Source: Elymus sibiricus
Taxonomy: Eukaryota > Streptophyta > Magnoliopsida > Poales > Poaceae
Length of the DNA stretch: 64,000 bases
Assembly: GCA_039707655.1 (NCBI GenBank)
Contig: CM077665.1
Location: 84,631,954-84,695,953 of the forward strand
Direction: 5' to 3'
The notes below the pieces were generated by a model. That model was not told where the DNA came from, did no database searches, and saw nothing but the letters and a program-made list of their open reading frames with translations. Below, one piece after another: positions 44,545 through 55,141 of this stretch. The position numbers and the translations under genes were made by a program. Each line of letters starts with the position of its first letter. Position 1 is the stretch's first letter.

Positions 44545-45108
44545 TCTGGCAACACCTTCATCTTGACTATAGTCGGAGTTGGATGGTAGCTTCTCTCGGA
44601 GTCGGAGCTGGAAACCCATTCACCAACATGAGCTTGATGTCTTCTTATTGAGTGGATCTTAGTGTATTTGTCCTTCTTCTCAGAATCCTTGCTTCTCCAT
44701 GAAGGTCTTCGTTCATAACGATCTTCTCTACTCCTTCTTTCTCTTCGAGGTGACTCGTCTCGTGAGCTTCTCCTCCTAGGTGATTCTTCTTTTCTATTGT
44801 AGGGAGCCGTACACTCATTTAAAAAGTGACCGGGTCTTCCACAATTGTAGCAATTCCGATCCCGGTTAGAAGAACGCTTCTCTTCATATCTTGAGCTTGA
44901 GCTTTTCTCTTTGCCTCTATTCTTGTAGAATTTGTTGAACTTCTTGACCATGAGGCTTATCTCTTCATTGGTGACAAGATTGTCATTTGAGGTAGCGGGA
45001 GTGTTACTTGTAGCTTTGTATGCACCGCTTGACTTGGTGTGGAGCTCTTCTTTATCTTTGAGTGACATCTCATGAGCAACAATCCTTCCAATGACTTCCA
45101 TGGGCAAT
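44545..45108 (-). pseudogene. gag N-terminal side with CCHC zinc knuckle, split gene
   Basis: On the minus strand: LPMEVIGRIVAHEMSLKDKEEL, then LVTNEEISLMVKKFNKFYKNRG, the zinc knuckle CYNCGRPGHFLNEC (C-x2-C-x4-H-x4-C, a perfect fit), and an Arg/Ser-rich basic region. The knuckle would bind element RNA. A frameshift lies near YHPTP; in the corrected frame the end reads SNSDYSQDEGVARLA and runs directly into LVSSNSYDIFDSP at 4513, proving that the two halves were one gene before the 4519-44539 insertion. The upstream end is cut by the CACTA-like end at 45112, so the gag start lies elsewhere. Confidence 0.8.
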
Positions 45109-45149
45109 TGACACTACTGCAGGATGGTCCAAGGATGACACATCAATCA

Positions 45150-45640
45150 GAGACCCTTCGATGAAACTGTGTGCGATGCATGAATCACAAATAGTATAGT
45201 TCAAGCTCCGTCGCTAATGACACGAACTATGTGCGATGGTGGCTCCATCAAATATGATTCAGAAAATAGTTGCGTGTGCGATCTACGGCAGACAGTTTAT
45301 TCTTATGAACCGTTTGTGATTAGCGAAGATAACAGAAACGATTAACAAAACAACATTCGTGTGCGAAGTACAGCATACAGTTCACTCGGATAAACTGTGT
45401 GCGATGATACAGCAGAACACAAACGATTCGGCATAACAAGATGTGTGCGATATAGAGCAAACAGGTGAGTAATGAGAATCGTGTGCGAACACCAGAAATA
45501 ACATAGATGATTGGTGCTAATAACCTGTGTGTGTTGTGGGAAAACGGTTGCTGGTATACAATTGTCAGCGATTGATGAAATCATCACCGACGGGTTTTGT
45601 AGTTTAGTCTGTGTGTACTGTGATTTTCTCGGTCTGCACA
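45150..45640. repeat. GTGTGCGAT subterminal repeats
   Basis: About eight copies of (G)TGTGCGA(T/A) at 20-90 base spacing: near 45170, 45231, 45270, 45358, 45402, 45443, 45482 and degenerate 45527. Scattered copies recur near 57480, 57520 and 58888, ahead of and after the gene-like unit at 57718. 45641-45957 is AT-rich with nothing recognisable. Confidence 0.65.
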
Positions 45641-45957
45641 ACATCTATGATGTGCCTACAGAACAACAACATATGTACTTATAAGAACATGATTGCATAA
45701 GCAAAAAAGAACACAATGCAATTTCAAATATTGTATCGCAAATACCAATAATATTACAAGGTCCAAATTCAAGCATAACAAGGCCCAAATTCAAAGATTA
45801 CAAGGTACAAACTGATATTAAAAATCAAATCCAATCTTCAGGATCCATTGGATGAAATATTTCTGTGAACTCGGTAAAAATATAATATTTAAAGCCTTAC
45901 AGCCCGCCTACATCACCTTATTGTACTTGCTCTTGAGCATTCTGTGCTTGGGAACTA

Positions 45958-46056
45958 AAACCTAAACGTGTTCCCATCTTATTGCAAATCGGTTCACACT
46001 ACCAAACCTAAACGTGTTCCCACTTAGCAGTTGTTTACTGTAGTATGCTATAAAAA
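45958..46056 (+). promoter_or_regulatory. Promoter of the 46151 gene: 19-bp direct repeat and TATA box
   Basis: AAACCTAAACGTGTTCCCA occurs exactly at 45958-45976 and 46004-46022. TATAAAAA follows at 46049-46056, about 100 bases ahead of the ATG. The layout looks like a functional plant core promoter, with ACGTG cores in the repeated element. Confidence 0.6.
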
Positions 46057-46150
46057 CACCTACTCAAAAATTACCGCACATTCCTCACCCCCTCCTCACC
46101 CTGCTACCAAAAAAATAGGCCTTTCTTTGTTAGTCGTTCATTCCTCTGCC

Positions 46151-46837
46151 ATGGCCGGTGGGAGGGGGGCTTCTGGGTCGAGATATAAGCAGGGAAGAAA
46201 GACCAAGGCCGCGGAAGCAACCGAGAGGTCCCGCCGCCGCGCCGAGGAAGCGCCAGAGAGCTCCAGCCACACTGCGTTTGCCGCAGCAGAGATGTCCGGT
46301 GGCGCCGCGGACGACCGTGAGGATCTTTCGCAAAGAGGCGACGTCTATCACAATCGTCACAAGCGCATTCGCCTCAGAGGCGAACTGGACGAGTTGGCAG
46401 TGTTGGATTCCTTAGGCAGCGACGACATGCGCGCTGAGCTTGATAAGAAGGAGGCGCTGATCGATGCCTTGGTGAAGTTGCTGGAGAAGAGCGATGCCTC
46501 GGTTGACAAGGCGATCGGCCTCGTGGTTAAACTTACGGAGGAGAACGCCGCCTGGAAAAAAATGCTCGAGAAGAAAAGTGCCTCGGAGGGGAGGCTGAAA
46601 GAACTCACCGAGGAACTTTTGGAAGACTTGGCGAAGCTCTACATCGAGCGTGAGGGGATGCTGAAGGAATCTGTGGCGTGTGTCGAGGAACTTCATGCGT
46701 ACATGACGCAGACCATCGACGCTCTTGAGCGAAAAGCCTGCGCCATGGCCGCAATGTGGACGATGGCGGAGGAGAAGCGAGAGGAGATGAAGGTCATGGA
46801 GGCGATGAAGGAGATTGAGGAACTTTGCGCCCAGTAA
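46151..46837 (+). CDS. Coiled-coil protein, function unknown
   Basis: An intact 228-residue ORF. I chose ATG 46151 over the upstream in-frame ATG at 46031 because 46031 lies before the TATA box and the context TCTGCCATGGCC is near ideal. The N-terminus is basic and Ala/Ser-rich (GSRYKQGRKTKAAEATERSRRR), which could be a nuclear signal. From about residue 75 the protein is a long charged helix with heptad-like Leu/Val spacing (KKEALIDALVKLLEKSDASVDKAIGLVVKLTEEN) reaching almost to the C-terminus. There is no enzyme motif, zinc finger or membrane segment. GC-rich codon use contrasts with the AT-rich flanks. I do not recognise the family. It could be an accessory gene of the CACTA-like element or a captured host gene. 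Confidence 0.6.
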   Translation: MAGGRGASGSRYKQGRKTKAAEATERSRRRAEEAPESSSHTAFAAAEMSGGAADDREDLSQRGDVYHNRHKRIRLRGELDELAVLDSLGSDDMRAELDKKEALIDALVKLLEKSDASVDKAIGLVVKLTEENAAWKKMLEKKSASEGRLKELTEELLEDLAKLYIEREGMLKESVACVEELHAYMTQTIDALERKACAMAAMWTMAEEKREEMKVMEAMKEIEELCAQ

Positions 46838-47389
46838 TCCATCAAGAATTAAATAGCAGCGGCCCAGATCGATTTCTTTGTCTTCCTTCTTCTTTGCCCA
46901 TGTGTCTTTGGGGAGTTTCCGCATGTGGCATTTTTTATTATCCTAAATATGTAAGAAAATCATTATATTATTTCGTCCGTAGGTACATGTATACGAATCA
47001 ACTTCTCAGCAAGGCACTAACAAAACAATGGTTACGTTCAGCGGGGCAATAGGATCACAAGCAAACTAGTCGCAATCAAAAACAGAAAGGAAACGAGTGC
47101 GTCCGTCCAGGCGCATTAACCACATGACAAACAGCGGGTTGGACGCCATTAATTTGGGAGCGTGGCGAGCGGAGGGCGGAGGTCAAAGTCTCGCTTCCCG
47201 ATGAGCCTGCACAGCAGACTGATCTCATGCGTCCCATCGAGACTGCACGGCGGACAACTCGCACACGTCCCGTCGAGCCTGCGCGGCGGAAAGCTCACAT
47301 GCGTCCTATCATCAACCATCTGCACGCACGGCTCCGCCTCCCATATCAAGTAAAAAGAAATGGACGCGTGGCAACACATGGTTATCATA
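46838..47389. other. Trailer and unassigned DNA
   Basis: AT-rich trailer to about 46980, then a GC-rich stretch (47160-47330) with a repeated CCTGCGCGGCGGA/CCTGCACAGCAGA phrase about 60 bases apart. No gene seen. Confidence 0.4.
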
Positions 47390-48530
47390 CGAGTTTTGTA
47401 TTTACGCAAATTCAAAAAATAAGATTATCAATGCCTAAATGTTTGCATGGGACCTAAGCAAGCAGACAGGGACACAAAAATGATTTTCCAACGAATTTTC
47501 ACGCACTAGAGCATGAATTCCAAACGAGCTTTGGGGTTCTCGAGGATTTAAAAACCAAGATTCTCAATGTTCGCGCCCTAGTCACGACGCCAAAAAACTC
47601 AATGTTTGGCGCCCTTTATAGATTAATTTAGTTCTTGACCTTAAGTGCATGCCTAGAAAACTCAATGTCGTTTCAACCACAAATGTGACATGTTCCCTAT
47701 CGAAACCATGATGCTTCTCATGGGAAGCTCCAATTTGTAAGAGGTTTGTCCCAAAACTTGTCCCAGATTGGTCAACAAAATTACCATGGCTTATAAGTGT
47801 CGTGTCATGACACCGGGTAGGTTTCAAGAATTTCAGACGAGTTTTGGATTTATGGGAATTTAACGCAAGTTTCTCACCGTTTGTTCCCTAGTCACGACCC
47901 CGAGATGTCTGTAATCATTGCATGTGACCTGAACAGGGGCCCAAGGACATAGAAATGATTTTCTAACCCATTTTGGTACCTTTGAGCATGATCTTGTAGT
48001 TCAAATATGAATTATGCACATTAAATGGATAGATAAGTTCAGTTAATGTATAAAGGGTGCTAAATGAGCCCTGAATAATTCCACATTGTAGCACCGCCAT
48101 TGTATTAGTCTATGTTGCATGTAGAAACAATATCAAGGTAAGAAGAGACAATGAATGTCGTTCCCTCCATAGAGGTGACGTGTTCCGTATCGAAACCAAG
48201 ATGCTTCTTGAGAAGTTCCGGTGTGCAAGAGACTTGTCCCAAAACTTGTGCCAAATTGGACAAAAAAATTATCATGTCGTATAAGTGCTATGTCATGTCA
48301 CCCGGGTAAGTTTCAAGAATTTCAGACGAGTTTGGGATTTATGGGGATTTAAAAACCAAGTTTTTTAATGTTTGCGGCCTAGTCACGACGGCGAGATGTT
48401 TGTGATCGAGTCTCATTCATTGCATGGGACCTAAACAAGGAACCCAAACATGTTTTTCAACCCATTTCAGTGAGATGGGGCATGCACTTTTAGTTCAAAT
48501 TTTAATTATGCACATCAAATGCCTAGAAAC
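47390..48530. repeat. Diverged ~490-bp tandem repeat
   Basis: One partial (47390-47600) and two fuller units (about 47662-48031 and 48150-48525) share, in order, GTATCGAAACCA, GATGCTTCT, CTTGTCCCAAAACTTGT, TTTCAAGAATTTCAGACGAG, CTAGTCACGAC and TATGCACAT. Short ORFs across it are not conserved between units. Confidence 0.65.
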
Positions 48531-48858
48531 TTGTCTTTGTGTAGTATACAAAAGGCCAAATGAGCCATGAATAATTTAAAGCAGTTCTATACGCCCGCCT
48601 GGAGCCCGTGCGTGTGTAAGCATGGTATGCCCACGTGTCGTGCTCTCTCGAGCTTCCTTCTTTCATAAGTTATCCAAATTATATTATAATGGTGTTCTAT
48701 CCAAACACGCTTCTCCCGCCACTTCCCCAATCGGTTTCCCGCCGAAGGGCCGGTCACGTCATCAACCTCCTGCACGAGGGGGACGAGACGGAGTAGGCCA
48801 CCATCACACATGGTTTATAGTACTACCATAAACGTTTGCGATACGTAACTGGTCCCGC

Positions 48859-48892
48859 GAGGTGCCCATCGGGGCACCTCTTATAAATAATA
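48859..48892. promoter_or_regulatory. Hairpin plus TATA-like box ahead of the 5S-like sequence
   Basis: GAGGTGCCC (48859-48867) and GGGCACCTC (48872-48880) form a perfect 9-bp stem with a 4-base loop. TTATAAATAATA follows directly, about 60 bases before the 5S-like core. 48531-48858 shows nothing else. Confidence 0.5.
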
Positions 48893-48947
48893 GGAGGCAA
48901 ACCTTATCAACAAGTTGCAGCTTCCCATCCCCTAACCGATTCGAATG

Positions 48948-49010
48948 GAACTCGGAAGTTAAGCGTGCTTTGGGTGGAGTAGTTCAAGGATGGGTGACCG
49001 GTTGGGAAGT
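48948..49010 (+). pseudogene. 5S rRNA-derived sequence
   Basis: GAACTCGGAAGTTAAGCGTGC and AAGGATGGGTGACCGGTTGGGAAGT match the central part of plant 5S rRNA. Box A (AAGTTAAGCGTGC, 48956-48968) and box C (GGATGGGTGACC, 48988-48999) are preserved. The 5' third and the 3' end of the rRNA are not recognisable, so this is no functional 5S gene. It may derive from a 5S-containing Cassandra TRIM LTR or a 5S-based SINE; I see no second LTR or PBS to decide. Confidence 0.75.
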
Positions 49011-49347
49011 AGCTAGATCTCAAGGTTCATTTAGGCAGAGTGATATGATCACTACAGGTGTTTAGTAGTAAACGCATGAAGTGATATGTCATTCCGGTTA
49101 CATAAATCTTGAGGTCCTTGTTTTGAAAATATTTAAAGCTATTTTCCTTTGTTGTTTTGAGAATTTGTGTGCGTGTGTGGCAACCCATGTGTGTGTGGAC
49201 CATGCCTTTCAAAAAAATGAGTGATTTTTTTTGCCTTTAAAAAAATGTGTATGTGTGTGTCAACCCATGATGTTCTTCTGATGTTTTCAAAATGCATGTG
49301 TGGACCATGCCTTTGAAAAAAATGCATGGTTTTTACACTGGAACGCC

Positions 49348-49364
49348 AAGGATGGGTGACGGTG

Positions 49365-49438
<74 letters not shown>

Positions 49439-49444
49439 TGTTTG

Positions 49445-49479
<35 letters not shown>

Positions 49480-49870
49480 ATGTGTGTGTGTGTGCACGCG
49501 TGTGTGAACCCATGCATGCATGTGTGTGCGGTTTTCAACGACACACCTATCGGTGGCCCCCTAGTATATTGGGTTTGTCATCCATCTTTGAGTAACCATG
49601 CTAGAACAAGGATCGATGGGTGACCTCTGTGCACATGTGTGTGTGTGTATGTGTGTGTGCGCACATGTGTGTGTGCGCACATGTGTGTGTATGTGTGTGT
49701 GCGCACCTGTGTGTGTACGCGCGCGCGTGCGCGTGCGAGCATGCGTGCGTGCGTGTGAGTGCGTGTGTGGGTGCGTGCGCGTGTGTGTGTGTAGTTGTGG
49801 GTGGGTGTGTGCCTGTGTGTGTGTGCGTGTGTGTGTCGACCATGCATGCCTCCATTGTGTGGTTTTCGAC
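49348..49870. repeat. GT-rich microsatellites preceded by box-C-like 5S fragments
   Basis: Two long GT/GTGC tracts (49361-49530 and 49633-49840). Each starts directly after a relic of 5S box C: AAGGATGGGTGAC at 49349 and AAGGATCGATGGGTGACC at 49606. Each is followed by CCATGCATG and a GGTTTTCRACGACACRCCTA phrase. This gives a degenerate repeat of about 260-290 bases. Poly-Thr-His or Cys-Val ORFs over it are artefacts. Confidence 0.7.
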
Positions 49871-49907
49871 GACACGCCTACATATATATATCATCCATTT
49901 GACTGAC

Positions 49908-51426
49908 TGGTAATCCCCAAGTGCAAGGAATCATCGTAGCAATTTCCAATGGTGGAAGTGATAAGTATGGAGTGTCGAACCCACAAGGAGCTAAAGGTAA
50001 GATCAATATTCTCTCAAGTCCTATCTGTCACCGATACAACTCTACGTATACCGAACGTTTGCTTCCAACTTGAAACGAGAAATAAAACTGCGTTGTGGGT
50101 ATGAAGAGGATAACTTTGCATGATATCTGAGAGCTAAAATATAAAAGTAGGTGCTGTTATCATAAAGTTAGAATATATTACAATGTATTACAAACAACGA
50201 GGGTGGAATAATGATGGGTCGATGTGCGGAATTGTCCTAGGCAATTGTTAACAAGATCGATAGTCATTATTGCAATTTTATATGAGGGAGAGGCATAGGC
50301 TAACATACTTTCTCTACTTGGATCATATGCACTTATGATTGGAACTCTAGCAAGCATCCGCAACTACTAAAGATCATTAAGGTAAAACCCAACCATAGTA
50401 TTAAAGCATCAAGTCCCCTTTATCACATACGCAACAACCCACCTACTCGGGTTTATGGTTCTGTCACTCAAACAACCCACTATAAGCGAATCATGAACGT
50501 ATTGCAACACCCTACAGCGGGAATCCTTCACGTGTGCGCGGCACGGAAGGCACAATAGGACAGCACCAAAATAAACATACAACTCAAACCAATCTATATC
50601 ATCAATCAACCCAAAGGACAAAACAAATCTACTCAAAACATCATAGGATGGCAACACATCATTGGATCATAATATGTGGCATAAAGCACCATGTTCAAGT
50701 AGGGGATTACAGCGGGGTGCGGGAGAGTGGACCGCTAAAAGGATATGAGGATGGTGATGAAGAAGGTGATGTTGATGAAGACGATCACAGCAGCGATGGT
50801 TCCCCCGATGGCACTCCGGCACCACCGAGAGAGAGGGGGAGAGGGTCTCCCCCTTGTGCTTCCTCCTCCATGGCCTCCCCCTGGTTGGGGGAAGGTTCTC
50901 CCTCTGGTCCTTGGCCTCCATGGCGATGAAGGCCCCTCCGTCCACCTCCTCCATGGTCTCCGGTGAAGGTGACCCCCTCCGGCAGGGTGCCGGAGAGGGC
51001 CAAGATTGATCTTTCGTGGCTCTGGAGACTTTGCGGTGGCGGAACTTCCGATCTAGGTTTCTTTTTGGCGTTTTGGGTATTTATAGGAGTTTCTGGCGTT
51101 GGTCCCACGCCCAGAAGGTTCCCGAGGAAGTCACAAGCCAGGGGGCGCGCCCTAGGGGGGGCGCCCCTGTGGCTTGTGGCTTCCTCGGCCTTCCTCTCCG
51201 GTGACTCTTTGCTCCAGTATTTTTTATATTTTCCAAAAATATTCTCCATAAATTTTCAGCCCATTCCGAGAACTTTTGTTTCTGCACAAAAACAACACCA
51301 CGGTAGTTCTGCTGAAAACAGCGTCAGTCCGGGTTAGTTCTAATAAAATCATACCAAAATCATATAGAATTATTGTAAACATGGCATGAATACTTCATAA
51401 ATTATAGATACGTTGGAGACGTATCA
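49908..51426 (-). repeat. 3' LTR of ORF-less Gypsy
   Basis: Contains, along the minus strand, the palindrome 51179-51132 (outer arms CACAAGCCA/TGGCTTGTG are exact) and a TATA box CTATAAATA (51086-51078) 46 bases further on. The Gly/Arg/Ser-rich ORFs at 50534-51337 are LTR sequence. Confidence 0.9.
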
Positions 51427-51440
51427 GCATCCCCAAGCTT
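51427..51440 (-). other. Polypurine tract of ORF-less Gypsy
   Basis: Minus-strand AAGCTTGGGGATGC directly abuts the 3' LTR start TGATACGTCTCC. Confidence 0.75.
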
Positions 51441-54400
51441 AATTCCTGCTCGTCCTCGAGTAGGTAAATGATAAAAGAAATAATTTATGAAGTGTGAATG
51501 CTAGTAAGTGCACAAGTTTGATCAATGATAATTCCAATCACTTTTTCTAGCATAAATATGAACCATAAACAGTAGCTCATCTCATAAAACTTCTCATGAC
51601 CAAGTAACAAGCTATTCACATGTCAAAGTATAGACCAAAAAGTTTCTTGAAAACTAACAAACCATATTCCTAGTCATCGAACAATTGCAATTCATCTTAT
51701 TTTTAGGAAGGGTCTATGTAAGAGCTTTGATTTAGCAAATTCCACGTACTCAACTATCATATAGTCTTCCATGATTATTGACACTCAAAGCATATTTTTA
51801 GAACAAATAGCATCCATCGAACACAGAGAAAGATAGGGGCTTAATGTTTCGCCTCCCAGCTTATTTATCATATAGATAATTGTCAACAATAATAATTCAT
51901 GATCAACTATATTTGTGTGGATATATATATATGTCTAGATCATTCCCCAACACATGACGCTTGCCAAGAGAAAAAGGCGAAATATAGGAAGTGGTGAAGA
52001 TCACCATGACTCTTGCATAAAGGTAAGTACTAGAAAGTAAAAGATAGGCCCTTCGTAGAGGGAAGCAGAGGTTGTCATGCGCTTTTTGTTTTTGGATGTG
52101 CAAACCCTTAATGCAAAGGAACATCACGTTGTATTGCCCTTTGTGATAGCAACCTTTATTATGCAGTCCGTCGCTTTTATTTCTTTACCATCACAAGTTC
52201 GTACAACGCTTATTTTCCCTCACAATAAAAGATCATGCATATTTAGGAGCAATTTTTATTGCTTTTTGCACCGATGACAACTTACTTGAAGGATCTTACT
52301 CAATCCATAGGTAGGTATAGTGGACTCTCATGGCAGAATTGGTTTAAGGCTGTTTGGATGCACAAGTAGTATTTCTATTTGGTGCGGAAGTTTTGGCTAG
52401 TATGAGGTGGAAGCAAGCACCACATGTTGGAGGATCCATAACAATATAACTTCTATACAAATATACCCAAACATAACTCATTACGTTGTCTTCCTTGTCC
52501 AATCTCAACTAATTTGCTCAAGTTTGAAAATAATTAATGGGCTCACAATCATAGAAGATGTCCAAGATAGTATATTTATATGTGGCATCTCTCTTCCTTC
52601 AATATTCTTTCATGAATTGTTCAAGTGACCAATGCGGTGTTTGCTAACTTTCAATAAATTTTACCACCTATACTTATTATGTGTGAAGTCATTACTCCCC
52701 ATGGGATAAGTATATGAAGCATATTTAATTTCAGATTTATAATATTCAATTCATTCAACCATTTACTCATAGGATATAAGTGAAGAACGAGATTGAATGA
52801 CAAACTACTCCAAAAAGATATAAGTGAAGATCAATGCGTAGTCAATTAATTAAATAGCCATGTGAGGACTCTCTCTCATTCAAAATTTCAGATCCAATGA
52901 TTTTATTCAAACAGCAAGCAAAAAAAAAAATAGCACTCCAAGAATAGCACGCATCATGTGAACGAATAAAAATTTTAGGCTCAACATAGGCTAACCGATA
53001 ATTGTTGACGAAGAGAGGTGGGATGCGTAGCATCCCCAAGCTTAGATTCTTGAGACTTCTTGAAATATTGACTTGGGGTGCCTTGGGCATCCCCAAGCTT
53101 GATCTTTTGTATCTCGTTCAATCCTCTCATATCATGGTTTCACCTACTCTCAAAAACGATAATGTTGAAGACGAAGGAGGGGATGCCTTTCGGGGCATCC
53201 CCAAGCTTAGTTGCTTGTATCTTCCTTGAATACTACCTTGGGGTGCCTTGGGCATCCCCAAGCTTAGGTTCTTTTCACTCCTTATTCTCCTCATATCGGT
53301 GTCTCACCCAAAACTTGAAAACTTCAATCACACAAAACTTAACGGAACTTCGTGAGAAGGGTTAGTGTAATAAAGATAGATCATTCACTTAGGTACTGTC
53401 AAGACAAGATTTATAATTTTTCCCACATGAAACCTACTGTATTCTATCATTCCCATAATTTATATTACTAAATATAAGTTATGAAAACACTAAAACAAGC
53501 AAACTATGCATGCAAAACAGAATCTGTCAAAAACATAACAGTCTGTGAAGATCTGTAGTGTAGCCATACTTCCCTGTCTCTAAAAATTCTGAAAAATAAG
53601 GACAATCTAGGAATTTGTATACCAAGACTGTGTAAAAATTACAGATCAAAAGCACATTCCGGTAAATTTACGAAATTCCTGGACTGAGAGCAAAAGTTTC
53701 TGTTTTTGCACAGAATCAAGTCAACTATCATCCACACTATCCCAAAGGCTTTTCTTGGCACTTTATTGAAACAAAAGCTATAAAACATGATTATACAGTA
53801 GCTTAATCATGTGGACACACAAAAACAGTAGGGGTAAATATTGGGTTGTCTCCCAACAAGAGCTTTTCTTTAATGCCTTTCTAGCTAGGCATGACATTGA
53901 TACACTTCCAAGCCTAATTCCGATAGAAATTTTTATTCATACTCTAAAAGATATAAGTGAAGTTCATAGAGAATTCTTCAATTAATGAAGATTAACCAAT
54001 ACCCAAGCTCAAAATATATAAGTGAAGCACAAAGAGCATTCTACCAAGCCATACTCAAAAGATATAAGTGAAGCGCATGAAGCATTCTACAATCAATAAA
54101 GGACTAACTCATACTAGAAGGGTGCATAAAAGGAAAAGAAAAACACTAAAGACGCATATCATGTGAACAAAACAAAAACCGAGGTATACCGATAATTGTT
54201 GAAGAATAAAGATGGGATGCCTTCCGGGGCATCCCCAAGCTTAGATGCTTGAGTCTCCTAGAAATATTTACTTGGGGTGCCTTGGGCATCACCAAGCTTG
54301 AACTCTTGTTTCTCCGTATTCTTTTTATATAGATAACTCCTCGATCTTTGAACACTTCATTCACACAAAACTTAACAAAACCCTCGTGAGATCCATTAGT

Positions 54401-55113
54401 ATAATAAAGCAAAATACTACTTTAAGTACTGTTGTGAACTCATTCCAAATTCATATTAGCATTATATCTACTGTAGTCCAACTTCACCATGGTTCATACC
54501 CCCCGATACTACCCATAGATTCATCCAAATAAGAGCACAATGCATAGAAAACAGAATCTGTCAAAAACAGGACAGTCTGTAGCAATCTGAAAACTTCGTA
54601 TACTTCTGTATCTCAAAAAATTCTGAACATTTAGGAAAAATTAAAAAAATTGTATAGAAGTACTGTGTAAAAATTTCAGAAACTTTTGACGTTCCAGTAA
54701 GAAATGTAAATTCATGCACTACAGTCAAAGTTTCTGTTTTTGCACCGTACAAAGCAAACAAGCAATCTAATCATCCTAAAAGAAAATCTTGGCACATTAT
54801 TTTTATAATACAATGGATATATACAGGGGGATGATATTTTTTGAGAAGCTTCCATGAAAAATTCTACATCGTTTCCATGAGCATGAACACAAGTGTTCAA
54901 GGTCGACTCTCACTTCTCCAATGCACAACTTTCCAATCACTTCTCTTTTTGAAAAACTTATTAGGCAACAGGCAAGTAATTCTTTTTGTATTTTTCATTA
55001 TTATTATTTTTGTTTGTTTCACCCTCAACTAAAGAAAGCAAAAAGGGAAAACAAAATCTACTAATGAAGAAAGCAAACAAGCACACACGAGAATATAAAC
55101 CCCACACTATTGC
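51441..55113 (-). other. Non-coding interior of ORF-less Gypsy
   Basis: No ORF over about 95 codons. 51441-52460 matches the 3' domain of the coding Gypsy (9662-10680). 53030-54299 carries copies of the polypurine motif. 53690-53720 matches 63955-63995 of the Gypsy at 61123 in opposite orientation, and TTGTCTCCCAACAAG near 53850 corresponds to CTTGTTGGGAGGCAACC near 63787. The gag region between PBS and this match is gone. Confidence 0.65.
53030..54299 (-). repeat. Six internal polypurine-tract-like copies
   Basis: GCATCCCCAAGCTT (minus AAGCTTGGGGATGC) at 53030, 53087, 53195, 53252 and 54229, plus a one-base variant at 54286. Most are preceded by GGGGATGCC or GGGGTGCC that can pair with GGCATCCCC. 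Alternating versions (GGGGCATCCCC and CTTGGGGTGCCTTGGGCATCCCC) show a two-unit duplication repeated twice. Confidence 0.8.
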
Positions 55114-55131
55114 TCCCCGGCAACGGCGCCA
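55114..55131 (-). other. Primer binding site, tRNA-Asp type
   Basis: Minus-strand TGGCGCCGTTGCCGGGGA, identical to the PBS of the coding Gypsy, 10 bases from the 5' LTR end at 55142. Confidence 0.85.
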
Positions 55132-55141
55132 GAAAAGAGCT

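Noticed and set aside
48948..49010. Functional 5S rRNA gene
   Set aside because: Only the central part is recognisable; the 5' third and the terminal sequence are missing, so it cannot make mature 5S rRNA.
49287..49906. Long Thr-His and Cys-Val ORFs on both strands
   Set aside because: They are translations of GT/CA microsatellites; no protein signal and no start context.
50534..51337. Overlapping ORFs of 120-160 aa in the LTRs at 50.5-51.3 kb and 55.8-56.6 kb
   Set aside because: They span LTR promoter and palindrome, differ by frameshifts between the two LTRs, and show no domain.
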